This document shows, piece after piece, positions 1-7,623 of a DNA stretch of 64,000 nt; within the stretch, counting starts at the first letter, position 1, and each line of letters starts with the position of its first letter. The position numbers and the translations under genes were made by a program. The stretch comes from JAWSVE01 sp033852115 (GTDB lineage Bacteria > Pseudomonadota > Gammaproteobacteria > Pseudomonadales > Cellvibrionaceae), in assembly GCA_033852115.1 (NCBI GenBank), contig JAWSVE010000001.1, positions 1 to 64,000 of the forward strand. The letters run 5' to 3'. Under the pieces are notes generated by a model, which saw nothing but the letters and a program-made list of their open reading frames with translations, was not told the DNA's origin and made no database searches.

Positions 1-1
1 T

Positions 2-262
2 TCAATGTGGAAAAACAGCCCAGCGGGTTCACCAAAAGAGTTCTATAGCGAGTTAGACCCAAGCCGATACGAAACCCGAAAAGTTGAAATCTTTGCCGGT
101 GGAAAAATGTCTTACGCATCAAAACAAAAAGAAGTTCCGCCTACAAGGTTAGGTATCACCCCTGTCCCAACTATTGCGGAAATCATGACGCAATCAGAAT
201 TTACTGTTAAAGAAATCAGCAAACAGGAATTTGAAAGCATTTGGACAAAAGCCACGAAATGA
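2..262 (+). CDS. DUF6881 domain protein, 5'-truncated by window edge
   Basis: The readable part is about 86 residues and carries the features I associate with DUF6881 proteins: a W near the N-terminus, a YSELD..RYE.RKVEIF core and a C-terminal EF...EFE.IW.KA segment. An ATG exists at position 5, but family members normally have a few residues before the conserved Trp, so the true start is probably left of the window. The stop overlaps the next start as ATGA, so the two genes are translationally coupled. The function of DUF6881 is unknown to me; pairing with a macro-domain protein hints at a small two-gene module. Confidence 0.6.
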   Translation, partial: SMWKNSPAGSPKEFYSELDPSRYETRKVEIFAGGKMSYASKQKEVPPTRLGITPVPTIAEIMTQSEFTVKEISKQEFESIWTKATK

Positions 263-732
263 CCATTAACTATACAAAAGGCGATGCCACAAACCCTGTG
301 GGCGATGATAAAAAAGTTATCGTTCACGTTTGCAATGATTTAGGGAAATGGGGCAAGGGGTTTGTACTTGCAATAAGTAAACGCTGGAAATCACCTGAAC
401 AACAATACAAAAATGCATTCCTTGAAGAGTCAAAACCAAGTTTAGGTGATGTTCAATTCATACTGGTTGAAAGTAATTTAACCGTAGCTAACTTGATTGG
501 TCAGCACGGTGTCAAAACGGCGCGTAGCAAATCGGCATTACCGCCAATCAGGTATGAAGCCATTGAAGAAGGTTTGAAGAAAGTTGCCGATTTTGCAGCT
601 CAAAACAAAGCCTCTGTCCACATGCCACGGATTGGTTGTGGTTTAGCTGGTGGAAACTGGCAAGAGATTGAACCGATAATAAACAGAACGCTTATTAGCA
701 AAGACATATCCGTAACCGTCTATGACTTCTAA
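259..732 (+). CDS. Macro-domain protein (ADP-ribose binding/hydrolase family)
   Basis: A 157-residue single-domain protein. It shows the macro fold signatures: an N-terminal HVCNDLGKWGKGF loop, a central GQHG segment and a late RIGCGLAGGNW loop, which in this family bind ADP-ribose. It resembles the compact ALC1/Poa1-like macro proteins that remove ADP-ribose from nucleic acid or protein. The start at 259 is chosen because it gives an ATGA overlap with the upstream DUF6881 stop; an in-frame TTG at 241 is less likely. Enzymatic activity is inferred from the family, not shown. Confidence 0.8.
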   Translation: MTINYTKGDATNPVGDDKKVIVHVCNDLGKWGKGFVLAISKRWKSPEQQYKNAFLEESKPSLGDVQFILVESNLTVANLIGQHGVKTARSKSALPPIRYEAIEEGLKKVADFAAQNKASVHMPRIGCGLAGGNWQEIEPIINRTLISKDISVTVYDF

Positions 733-765
733 CACTTAACTAAAATATTTTGGGGGAAATTTAGA

Positions 766-1269
766 TTGAAGAAGTCTGAATACGTCACTTCCATTCTATC
801 CATAATAGCTATTTTAGTTTCAGTTACTGCGATACATCTTCAGCAATCAGACAAAGAAGAAGCATTACGTGAATCACTTTTAATAATTCCAAAGCATCCA
901 TTTTCAGTTAAGGGTGAACCAGAAAAATTTGAAATTATTAATTCAGGGCGTTCTGTTGTTCATCTGTACCAAATCCAACTTGTTTCTGGTCATGGCGGCG
1001 CTATTCAATATCATAGACCCATTGGCGGTGAAGAACTGGAAGGCTTGGAGCTGAAACCGGGGCAAATGATCACTGTAACGATGCCCTACAGAGAAAAGGT
1101 AAAAATGAATATTGATCTGTTCGGACTCTTAACCCCAATTCGGTTAGAAGTGACGACAACCAATCTTGAAACATTTTTATCAAAGGAGCTTACCAACTTT
1201 AATCTTGAACTATCTGACGAAGATATAGACCTCCTGTTTCAAAAGAAAAGCAATACCGAGAATGAGTAA
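766..1269 (+). CDS. Small membrane-anchored hypothetical protein
   Basis: A 167-residue protein of unknown function. Residues about 7-24 form one hydrophobic N-terminal segment, followed by a polar extracytoplasmic or cytoplasmic region without recognisable catalytic motif. The start is TTG, supported by a purine-rich TGGGGGAAA about ten bases upstream. It follows the macro gene on the same strand and its end overlaps the next small reading frame, so it may belong to the same transcript. I do not recognise the family. Confidence 0.5.
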   Translation: MKKSEYVTSILSIIAILVSVTAIHLQQSDKEEALRESLLIIPKHPFSVKGEPEKFEIINSGRSVVHLYQIQLVSGHGGAIQYHRPIGGEELEGLELKPGQMITVTMPYREKVKMNIDLFGLLTPIRLEVTTTNLETFLSKELTNFNLELSDEDIDLLFQKKSNTENE

Positions 1270-1426
1270 CGAAGGATTCACACTTGGCTGGGATAACCGT
1301 ATAAAGTGCGTTGTTCATATTGATCAAGTGTCAGAGGGCTTTGAACATGCCGTGTGCCCTGATTGTGGCTCACCGCTGATAGCCGCCCCTGTGCTTTTAA
1401 TTTTTGCACTCGATAGCCGACATTAA
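1262..1426 (+). CDS. Small CPxCG zinc-ribbon fragment
   Basis: A 54-residue frame whose ATG overlaps the end of the preceding gene. It has a Cys at residue 16 and a CPDCG knuckle around residues 32-36, which suggests half of a zinc ribbon. The C-terminal residues lose this character and overlap the convergent gene at 1397. It could be a truncated gene whose 3' part was lost when the neighbouring DNA was exchanged, or a real microprotein. No function can be assigned. Confidence 0.35.
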   Translation: MSNEGFTLGWDNRIKCVVHIDQVSEGFEHAVCPDCGSPLIAAPVLLIFALDSRH

Positions 1427-1735
1427 ATCACCCGAAATTACCTCAAATTCCTCACCGTCTGGTCCGTTGTTGTGTTTGTCACACAGCGGGATTATGTAGT
1501 GTTTATCATCGTCACTGTCACATTTGATTACGTGACCGCCTTCTATCTTGGTTTTTGTTGAACAACCATGCACACCACAGCCACTATTGGTTTTGTTGGC
1601 TAACTTTTCCCAGTGTTTAATCCATGATCCACAAGGGCTGCATAGGCGCTTATTGGTTACACTCCCTTTTATGTTTTTAACCTTGATACTCTCATTCAAA
1701 CTTTTTGTAAATTCAGTAAGGTCTTTTATTTTCAT
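1397..1735 (-). CDS. HNH-like zinc-binding protein
   Basis: A 112-residue protein with a CSPC pair near residue 32, a CGVHGC cluster, a GGHV motif and an IIPLCDKHN motif. This order (Cys pairs, GGHV, then PLC..HN) is typical of small HNH or HNH-like folds in which His and Asn contact a metal. Whether it cleaves DNA is uncertain, because the full HNH catalytic triad is not obvious. It is encoded convergently with the upstream cluster and overlaps the small frame at 1262-1426. Confidence 0.45.
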   Translation of the reverse strand: MKIKDLTEFTKSLNESIKVKNIKGSVTNKRLCSPCGSWIKHWEKLANKTNSGCGVHGCSTKTKIEGGHVIKCDSDDDKHYIIPLCDKHNNGPDGEEFEVISGDLMSAIECKN

Positions 1736-1764
1736 GTGACACCTGTATAACAGTACGATAATTG

Positions 1765-2190
1765 TTAAACAGTATAGTCAACAAGTTTAGGAACGGGGTA
1801 GCCGTGTATTCTCTCAAATATATCACCTGCCGTTGGTCCCTGTCCTTGGTTGTATTTGTTGACGGTAAGTGCCCCGTATTTTTGTTGCAATGACTCTATG
1901 ATCTGGTCTTCAGATTTATTAGCAAAGCTGGGTTGATAGTCGCTATTTTTTTGAAAAAACTTAAATCCATTCTCACCAAATGAAGCGATGACTTCCCCGT
2001 TTTTCTCTATGACAGTGGATTGGTTAACACTGATTTGAGCGTCCATTTGTCGTTGTCGCTCGTCAAGACTGAGAGGTTCAAAGTTAGGAATTTTCACCTT
2101 GTCGGAAAGGTCAACCTTTATGATTTTAGATGTATCAATCTGTCTAACGCTGGGGCTGTTTATGCTGATTCCTGTGTTAATGGTCGTCAT
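1765..2190 (-). CDS. Orphan protein of unknown function
   Basis: A 141-residue protein with no recognised domain. The start is well supported by AGGAGG seven bases before the ATG. The N-terminus is polar and Ser/Thr/Asn-rich without signal peptide; the C-terminal half is more ordered in composition. Together with the two genes at 2330 and 2885 it forms a group of soluble orphan proteins that share a similar low-complexity N-terminus. Function unknown. Confidence 0.5.
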   Translation of the reverse strand: MTTINTGISINSPSVRQIDTSKIIKVDLSDKVKIPNFEPLSLDERQRQMDAQISVNQSTVIEKNGEVIASFGENGFKFFQKNSDYQPSFANKSEDQIIESLQQKYGALTVNKYNQGQGPTAGDIFERIHGYPVPKLVDYTV

Positions 2191-2329
2191 AAAAACCTCC
2201 TGAATGTTTTTGCTTTTGGTTTAGCAGTTTACATGCCAATTAATATGGCTCGGTAATTGCTGTACGGTTTAATCAAATAGACTCTTGGTCAAGTTGTGCA
2301 TCCCGATATACATACTGGTACTGTTTAAT

Positions 2330-2845
2330 ATGATTAATCTGAATTCCAACGTTGTGGGTGTCTCACCGCAAAGAACAGAAACTAATCGGCAAGAATTTAC
2401 CACACAGCGGCAAAGCACTGCCAATGGTTCAGCATCAGGTGACAAAGTAACGATCACGTCAGAACTGCTAACGGGTGATGATAACGTGTTAAGCCTTGGG
2501 CGGCTTTTATTGGGTGGTGATGAAAAACTGAAGGCTTGGAGTGACAAAGGTTTTGAGATTAATGAGAGTAGCATTAGAAATGCATTTGACGTGTTCAATC
2601 TGGCTTTCAAAGAACATATGAATACAAAGAATTCACGTGGGGTGGCGATTAACTCGTATCAAATCATAGCGAATAATCAGAATGTTCCTGCGTGGTTCAC
2701 TGAAGAGAAAGAGCAAAACATCAGTGCTATTGGCGACCCGGCTACGAAATCAGCATTTAGGTCGGGTGATCTCTATCATGTCAGTATCGATAACGAATTG
2801 AATATTCGGCAAGTACGAAACTATCAGCGTATTGCAAATCTCTAA
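2330..2845 (+). CDS. Orphan protein of unknown function
   Basis: A 171-residue hydrophilic protein starting with an Asn/Ser/Thr-rich stretch. I prefer the ATG at 2330 over the in-frame TTG at 2285, because the extra 15 residues would be a hydrophobic run unlike the rest; neither start has a strong ribosome site. No catalytic motif is visible. It is the second member of the orphan group 1765-3328 and is transcribed divergently from the first. Confidence 0.45.
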   Translation: MINLNSNVVGVSPQRTETNRQEFTTQRQSTANGSASGDKVTITSELLTGDDNVLSLGRLLLGGDEKLKAWSDKGFEINESSIRNAFDVFNLAFKEHMNTKNSRGVAINSYQIIANNQNVPAWFTEEKEQNISAIGDPATKSAFRSGDLYHVSIDNELNIRQVRNYQRIANL

Positions 2846-2884
2846 TGTTGCTGAAATGGTTTTTACGAACCAAGGGCTTGAAAC

Positions 2885-3328
2885 ATGAAAATTACGGCGA
2901 ATAATCACCTGTATACGACGATGGTGCAGTCTACAAATTCGGTGAGTAGGCAAAACGTTGCCGCCGAAGGGAAAGAAATTGCCGCCAGTGCAGCAAACAA
3001 CTTACCTCAGAATTATGACTTTACGAATATGTCCAGAAGGGAATTTGATCGGCTATGGAAAGCCGGTGAAATAAAGATGGATTTGCCGCCCCTCGTAGTG
3101 CCTGAAGGTGGCTTAGACCTTACCAAAGACATTAAAACGCAAGTGGATGCAGTGTATGACAACAAAATTAATTTTATTGAATATTATCAAAAGTCAATTG
3201 AGTTTCAAAAATCACTTCCACAAACTGAAATTAATCAGAGGACGTTAGAGCATTACGAAACCGGATTAAATGCCTTGATGGACCTGCAAGGTAAGACAAG
3301 ACAATCCGGTATTGATGTTGAGGTATAG
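2885..3328 (+). CDS. Orphan protein of unknown function
   Basis: A 147-residue soluble protein. After a polar N-terminus it contains NMSRREFDRLWKAGEIKMD, a short pattern reminiscent of small helical segments in uncharacterised proteobacterial proteins (M..REF..L...G.I..D). The second half is predicted helical from composition. It directly follows the gene ending at 2845 and its stop abuts the convergent stop at 3329. Confidence 0.45.
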   Translation: MKITANNHLYTTMVQSTNSVSRQNVAAEGKEIAASAANNLPQNYDFTNMSRREFDRLWKAGEIKMDLPPLVVPEGGLDLTKDIKTQVDAVYDNKINFIEYYQKSIEFQKSLPQTEINQRTLEHYETGLNALMDLQGKTRQSGIDVEV

Positions 3329-3658
3329 CTATTTTCTCAACATTCTATCTTTTGCCATTTTACGCTCATCATCGGGTAATGCTGTGTGCAAAATGTATCT
3401 GCAATTTTTCTTGACCGTCTGATTTATAAACGCTTCGTTAATGGCATGGTGTAGGCTTTCCATGACCTCTTTATCGGTATTAAGATTGCGTTCTCGCTGG
3501 TCTATCCAGTTTTTCACGAAGGGAAATAAAAGCGCCTCAAGAAGTTCAGCACGGGAACAACCTTCAATTTCAGATAGGGCAATAAAAAGGTTGTGTAATT
3601 CCGGGCGTAAATGTGTGACGGTTAAATTTTTTGATTTCGGTGGGTCTGGATATGCCAT
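3329..3658 (-). CDS. Ribbon-helix-helix type regulator candidate
   Basis: A 109-residue protein. Residues about 11-40 (NLTVTHLRPELHNLFIAL then SRAELLEALL) fit a ribbon-helix-helix DNA-binding domain: a short beta strand, a helix, a turn and a second helix. The remainder is helical and charged. It overlaps the upstream gene as TAATG, so the two are translationally coupled. Such proteins act as dimeric repressors or as plasmid/transfer accessory proteins; which one here is unknown. Confidence 0.5.
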   Translation of the reverse strand: MAYPDPPKSKNLTVTHLRPELHNLFIALSEIEGCSRAELLEALLFPFVKNWIDQRERNLNTDKEVMESLHHAINEAFINQTVKKNCRYILHTALPDDERKMAKDRMLRK

Positions 3659-3930
3659 TATTCACCACCATTCGAACGATGTTCTTTAGCGAAATCAGAA
3701 AATGACTTGTAGGGGTTCATTTTACCACTGGCTTGATGTTCGTTCACCGCCTCGTCAACGTAATATTGATTCAACTCATGTTCATCGGTGATTGTCTCGG
3801 GCGCGATGGTTTCACGAATTTTGTATTCGATTATGGGACGCAGCCGGGAAAGTATTGATTGCTTTGCACTCTCGATAAATTTGGTTTTTTTAGCTTCGAT
3901 TGCGTCTACTGGAAATATTTCGTCTGTCAT
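3658..3930 (-). CDS. Small hypothetical protein, coupled to RHH gene
   Basis: A 90-residue charged protein with no recognised domain. The ATG at 3930 is preferred because AAAGGTG lies seven bases ahead; an in-frame GTG three codons earlier is possible. It is the first gene of a two-gene unit with the RHH candidate, suggesting a toxin-antitoxin-like or autoregulated pair, but nothing in this protein identifies a toxin. Confidence 0.45.
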   Translation of the reverse strand: MTDEIFPVDAIEAKKTKFIESAKQSILSRLRPIIEYKIRETIAPETITDEHELNQYYVDEAVNEHQASGKMNPYKSFSDFAKEHRSNGGE

Positions 3931-3932
3931 TG

Positions 3933-3977
3933 TGTTCACCTTTTTTGATTATGGTTGTATCGATATTTAGGTGAACA
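3933..3977. promoter_or_regulatory. 8-bp inverted repeat before the RHH operon
   Basis: TGTTCACC (3933-3940) and GGTGAACA (3970-3977) form a perfect inverted repeat spanning the 5' region of the 3658-3930 gene; one arm overlaps its ribosome site. This is a reasonable candidate operator for the RHH protein encoded downstream. The role is inference. Confidence 0.3.
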
Positions 3978-4019
3978 AATTTTCCTTATTTTAAAAGCGT
4001 ATAAATATATTTGTAACCA

Positions 4020-4185
4020 CGGTTGTTTCGTCCCATTCGACGGTGGTTGCCGGTGAGAGTTTCGGGCGGTTCCCCCCGTCCTTGGTTGGCTCACTGATGA
4101 TTGACCGGGCTTTGTGACATTTCCCGGTCGGTAAAGCCCTCACGGTTCCGTATCCTTACCGTGGGGGCTTTTCTTTAGACAGGTG
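4020..4185. other. Structured non-coding interval with terminator
   Basis: This stretch has no gene. It holds a GACCGGG/CCCGGTC hairpin (4103-4129) and, next to it, a longer stem (4133-4146 with 4158-4172) of the form AAGCCCTCACGGT/ACCGTGGGGGCTT. The second stem lies just after the stop of the 715-residue gene read from the minus strand and is a likely terminator for it. The first could be part of a small RNA or a recombination structure. Confidence 0.45.
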
Positions 4186-6333
4186 TTATAGTCCGTGACG
4201 AATAATGTCTCTACTTTTCCCACAATTGAATTCTTCATAACAGTCAAAGAACTCACATTTACTGACCGTAGCAACCTCATTCCCTAAAATTTCGGAAATT
4301 GGCGTAGTTAAAACCTGTAATTCACTCGATGAACTCACAGCTTTTTTAAGCAGGAACACCAATTGGAAGTGTGTTGAATTCTCACCGAGTAGAAATGCTT
4401 TCTTTCCACGTTTGGGATTAAACAATTTTAGTAGTTCATCTTTTTTGAAATCGGCTTTTGACACCTCAAACACTGCCATGTTGGATTGAACAAACTCAAT
4501 GCGGTCTCGCTTCCATCGTGACCGGTGGTGAACATATTGGAAATTGCAGGGGATAAAGTGAGTAGCAATTTTGTCCTTCGACTTATGAATAAACGAATTT
4601 TTCAGTTCAAAGGTGTCATTAACTCGGTTTATATCAAGTTTCCGGCTTAGTGGTTTTGTAGTGAAAAATGACGCACTGCAACCGGCATCTAAATGAGAAC
4701 GGTTCGCAATGCACCGAAATGGGGAAGCCTTAGAAATATTAAGACTCCTCGTTTTTGGTGCATTAGGAATGATTCTCATTTGGAAATCTTCATTTCTCAC
4801 CAATGAGGACGTGTCGGGGGCTTGTCCCCCGGCACCTTCAACACCAGTCGCCAATGTTTGCGCTTCGCGGCTCGTGGCTTCGCCACTCGGTTCTATTATT
4901 GGCTGTTCCAACTGGTGTTGAAATCCTCCATGAGTTCCAATGAGGTCACTAATAGGTCGAACTTGACCACCACCAAGTTTTTCAGCCAATCCATGGGCAC
5001 TACGTTTATCAACAACAAGAATATTCACCTCATTGGTTGCCACCGGGTCTCTTAGTGATGTTCTCATTGCCACTTGGTACAAGGTGTTCACATTGAAGTC
5101 CTGATAGGTATCAATGCCGAATGAGGACATCATTTTGTTGACCACTGGACTCATATTGATTGCGATGTCGTACACCAGTGCGTCAAGATGGGAATAGTTG
5201 TTCATCCCATGCGATTTCGAACTGATTTCCTCGTGACCACCAATTGCGAATATTGGTCTATCCGACATCTTCTCAACCAACCTGAAATTGTTGGAACAAA
5301 TGCCAAATTTATTAGAACCAATTGTTTTTAGTCCGGCAACAAATTGGCTATCAACAAAATCACCATTGTTTTTCAAAAACTCTTTTGAATTGAAACGTTC
5401 GTCATCATCCAAGACGTGGTATATCTTCACCCTCTGCAACATTTCTGGCGTATGGTTGCCATCATTCACCAGTTGCAGTGCGAGTTTTTTCCACTTGAAG
5501 CCATGACGATAATTTACAACATCGGAAAATATAGAGGTCTCAACATCGGCACTAATGAAGTTCACCGAGTGATAACCGCAAAACTGTGCCGGGTTCTGGA
5601 ATATTAAAAATTCAGTGGCTGCACCAGATTTGTCATCACGCTCAACAAACGAACCGATTTTTTCCCACTGTGATTCAAGAATCATTACTCGTTCTTTTCT
5701 ATCTAACACTGAGTGCATTAATTTCGCGAATCGTGAAAGGTCTTTGTTATCCGAAGGGAATAGATGAGATTCGTTTTTTAGTTCCTCTTGCAACAATGTT
5801 GAGGAAACCGGCTCAACTAATGCAACATAATCGCCATCGGCACATTTTGAAACACGTTGACCAAGCTTCAACCGCGACTTTATTAAATCGGGTATTTTGT
5901 GAGCTTTCAGTTTTGAGATATGAAAACCACTGGGCATTTCGTCAATGTAGAGGTCTATTTCATCCTTGGAAATCAACCCAAAATCAAGGTGGTGGTCTTG
6001 TTCTGAAATCAGGTTAAAACCTTTGTGAGTGATGAGCAAAATTCCGGGGTAATCCTGATGATTATCAAGCCATTGGTTGATTCGTTTTGTTACCGGATCA
6101 CAGTTTGGTTGTTCAGTGTAAATAGTGGTTATTCGAGATTCAGGGCAACCAGCGTGAACCAACATTTCACGCCACTGTTTTAGCAGCTCGACAGTGAGGG
6201 CAACACAAACCTGTACCCGAACTGATGAGCGTTTTGCTATCAATTCAGAGATAGAGCGACTTTTTCCACTTCCGCAACATCCGTTAGTGAAATTTAGGCG
6301 GGTTTTTCTATCTGTATAAATATCTGTATCCAT
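4186..6333 (-). CDS. P-loop helicase-like replication protein of the island
   Basis: A 715-residue protein. Residues 18-25 are a Walker A loop (GCCGSGKS), residues 127-132 a Walker B-like LYIDE, residues about 373-379 a KSHGMNN motif resembling helicase motif V, and residues 420-428 a QVAMRTSLR segment resembling motif VI with arginine fingers. This arrangement fits a superfamily 1/2 helicase or terminase-like ATPase found in plasmids and phages. After residue 480 there is a Gly/Ala/Ser/Glu-rich linker and then a 190-residue C-terminal domain I do not recognise. No strong ribosome site precedes the ATG. Its likely role is replication of the mobile element, but this is inference. Confidence 0.55.
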   Translation of the reverse strand: MDTDIYTDRKTRLNFTNGCCGSGKSRSISELIAKRSSVRVQVCVALTVELLKQWREMLVHAGCPESRITTIYTEQPNCDPVTKRINQWLDNHQDYPGILLITHKGFNLISEQDHHLDFGLISKDEIDLYIDEMPSGFHISKLKAHKIPDLIKSRLKLGQRVSKCADGDYVALVEPVSSTLLQEELKNESHLFPSDNKDLSRFAKLMHSVLDRKERVMILESQWEKIGSFVERDDKSGAATEFLIFQNPAQFCGYHSVNFISADVETSIFSDVVNYRHGFKWKKLALQLVNDGNHTPEMLQRVKIYHVLDDDERFNSKEFLKNNGDFVDSQFVAGLKTIGSNKFGICSNNFRLVEKMSDRPIFAIGGHEEISSKSHGMNNYSHLDALVYDIAINMSPVVNKMMSSFGIDTYQDFNVNTLYQVAMRTSLRDPVATNEVNILVVDKRSAHGLAEKLGGGQVRPISDLIGTHGGFQHQLEQPIIEPSGEATSREAQTLATGVEGAGGQAPDTSSLVRNEDFQMRIIPNAPKTRSLNISKASPFRCIANRSHLDAGCSASFFTTKPLSRKLDINRVNDTFELKNSFIHKSKDKIATHFIPCNFQYVHHRSRWKRDRIEFVQSNMAVFEVSKADFKKDELLKLFNPKRGKKAFLLGENSTHFQLVFLLKKAVSSSSELQVLTTPISEILGNEVATVSKCEFFDCYEEFNCGKSRDIIRHGL
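4811..4835. repeat. GC-rich hairpin inside the helicase-like gene
   Basis: GTGTCGGGGG and CCCCCGGCAC pair almost perfectly with a five-base loop. The sequence lies in the linker-coding part of the 715-residue gene and is adjacent to the larger palindromic element at 4837-4922. Confidence 0.5.
4837..4922. repeat. 86-bp concentric palindromic element within a coding sequence
   Basis: TTCAACACCAGT (4837-4848) and ACTGGTGTTGAA (4911-4922) are perfect inverted arms. Inside them lie GCCAAT (4850-4855) and ATTGGC (4898-4903), and at the centre GTGGC-TTC-GCCAC (4874-4886). All three pairs are nearly concentric, so the segment can fold as one long interrupted hairpin. It is read in frame within the helicase-like gene. 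Confidence 0.6.
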
Positions 6334-6452
6334 GCTGATTTACTTTTGTTTTATCGGTTCTTTCCAAGCCGATTTGATTTTGATTCAGTCGCATGATGTA
6401 AAAATCTCAAGTGGAAATTAGTTTGGTTCTCTTGTTGTTTTTAGTGAAGCTC

Positions 6453-6492
6453 AAAAAGCCCGGTTGAACTTGTCCATCAACCGGGCTTTTTT
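6453..6492 (-). terminator. Rho-independent terminator
   Basis: AAAAAGCCCGGTTGA pairs with TCAACCGGGCTTTTT across a nine-base loop, followed by T residues on either strand. It directly follows the stop of the RHH gene ending at 6491 and so terminates that minus-strand transcript; it can also work in the other direction. Confidence 0.85.
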
Positions 6493-6679
6493 ATCCGCGC
6501 TCGGTCATCACTGTTAAATTCGCAGTTTTTAAAGTCTCACCGCGTTTATTCATCCATTCACGCAATGCCGCATCACAAATGCGCGATAGCGGTATGCCGC
6601 TGTCGTTGCTGAACTTCTTCACCTGTTCAACCAATGGGATGGATAGTGAAAATGTTTGCACCTGTCGTTTGATAGCCAT
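6491..6679 (-). CDS. CopG/Arc-like ribbon-helix-helix protein
   Basis: A 62-residue protein almost entirely made of an RHH fold: VQTFSLSIPLVEQV as strand plus first helix, then SGIPLSRICDAALREWMNKRG as turn and second helix. Proteins of this size act as dimeric repressors, copy-number regulators or antitoxins. The ATG has GAGGT about ten bases upstream. It lies just upstream of the helicase-like gene and may control it, with the terminator at 6453-6492 between them. Confidence 0.65.
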   Translation of the reverse strand: MAIKRQVQTFSLSIPLVEQVKKFSNDSGIPLSRICDAALREWMNKRGETLKTANLTVMTERG

Positions 6680-6779
6680 GGTTCAATACCTCAAAAAATT
6701 GTTTTTCCTATTAGGTATATAGCAACGCGCACACTCATACACGGTCATTCAACCGTAAAAATTTGATTTTGAGTGAATT

Positions 6780-6804
6780 ACCCGGTCAACACTGCCAACC
6801 GGGT
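6780..6804 (-). terminator. Weak hairpin after the 6826 gene
   Basis: ACCCGGT (6780-6786) and ACCGGGT (6798-6804) form a seven-base stem just downstream of the minus-strand gene ending at 6826. There is no T-tract, so this is only a possible terminator. Confidence 0.35.
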
Positions 6805-6825
6805 TAGATGGTGGCTATACCGCGC

Positions 6826-7227
6826 TCAAGCAACCTGTGGCTTGAGCCAGTCCATACCGTAGGGCTTCAGTTGTTTTCTGATGTACCGGTCAGTAGCCTC
6901 AACACATGTGCTATACAGTGCCGCTACTGTGGGGTCGTCCTTCTCGAATCCCATGGCGAACAGGGCAACGATTCGGAATTCCGCTTGGGTGAGATCGCCT
7001 GAAAAGTTTAGGAATTGCTCTGAAATATTCGAGCCTTGCCGTAGTTCGGCACTGTGTCGCTGAGCGAATGCGTAGAGTTCTGATAGTTCAGTGCGTATAA
7101 ACAGAGGTTCGCTTAGGTCGTCATCTGTGAGCAGGTCTGTGAACCACTCGCGTAGGACGGTGGGGCTTAAAAGTCGTTCTGATAGTTGATTATTCATCCT
7201 GTAAATCCTCGGATGTGGTGTGCTCAT
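6826..7227 (-). CDS. Hypothetical helical protein
   Basis: A 133-residue acidic protein without recognised domain, predicted mostly helical from composition. Two starts are possible: ATG at 7227 or ATG at 7197, which would give 123 residues; neither has a clear ribosome site, so the N-terminus is uncertain. It is divergent from the short recombinase gene at 7624 and shares its upstream region with it. Function unknown. Confidence 0.45.
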   Translation of the reverse strand: MSTPHPRIYRMNNQLSERLLSPTVLREWFTDLLTDDDLSEPLFIRTELSELYAFAQRHSAELRQGSNISEQFLNFSGDLTQAEFRIVALFAMGFEKDDPTVAALYSTCVEATDRYIRKQLKPYGMDWLKPQVA

Positions 7228-7623
7228 AGTGCTGCTGTGAGCTTGTTACAACACCCCAGCCATCACAACTATGATGGTGGCTAATTTACCACCAACCACA
7301 ACACCGGTCAATAAAAAATACAATAAAATCAATATGTTATAGCTGAATCAATTCAACATCGTGGAAAATCAATGACTTACGGTCAATTATTGATAATAGC
7401 TATCAATGCTTTATTATTGATAGCTATTTTGGGTCAATAGGTGCCGATTTTCACCAAATCCAATCAGGCTATATACCAATGAGTACTCACCGTGATGGTT
7501 CCTAAGCCTACAGTAGCGCGGTCGATTGCTCACATTCAGATAGGTTGACCGGCTCAAGGATGAGCCACCCCTAACCATACCTGATATACTTTTTACCTTT
7601 CAGTTCATAAGGTAAAAAGTGTT
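7228..7623. promoter_or_regulatory. AT-rich divergent control region with two inverted repeats
   Basis: No gene is visible here. The region contains a perfect 13-bp inverted repeat, AATAGCTATCAAT (7395-7407) and ATTGATAGCTATT (7416-7428), and a perfect 10-bp repeat, ACTTTTTACC (7589-7598) and GGTAAAAAGT (7611-7620), the latter ending three bases before the recombinase ATG. The first could be an operator or origin-like element; the second could be a regulator or recombinase site that blocks translation start. Both roles are inference. Confidence 0.5.

Noticed and set aside
5586..6017. 143-residue plus-strand frame opposite the helicase-like gene
   Set aside because: It is antisense to a protein with clear ATPase motifs, and its composition is that of a shadow frame.
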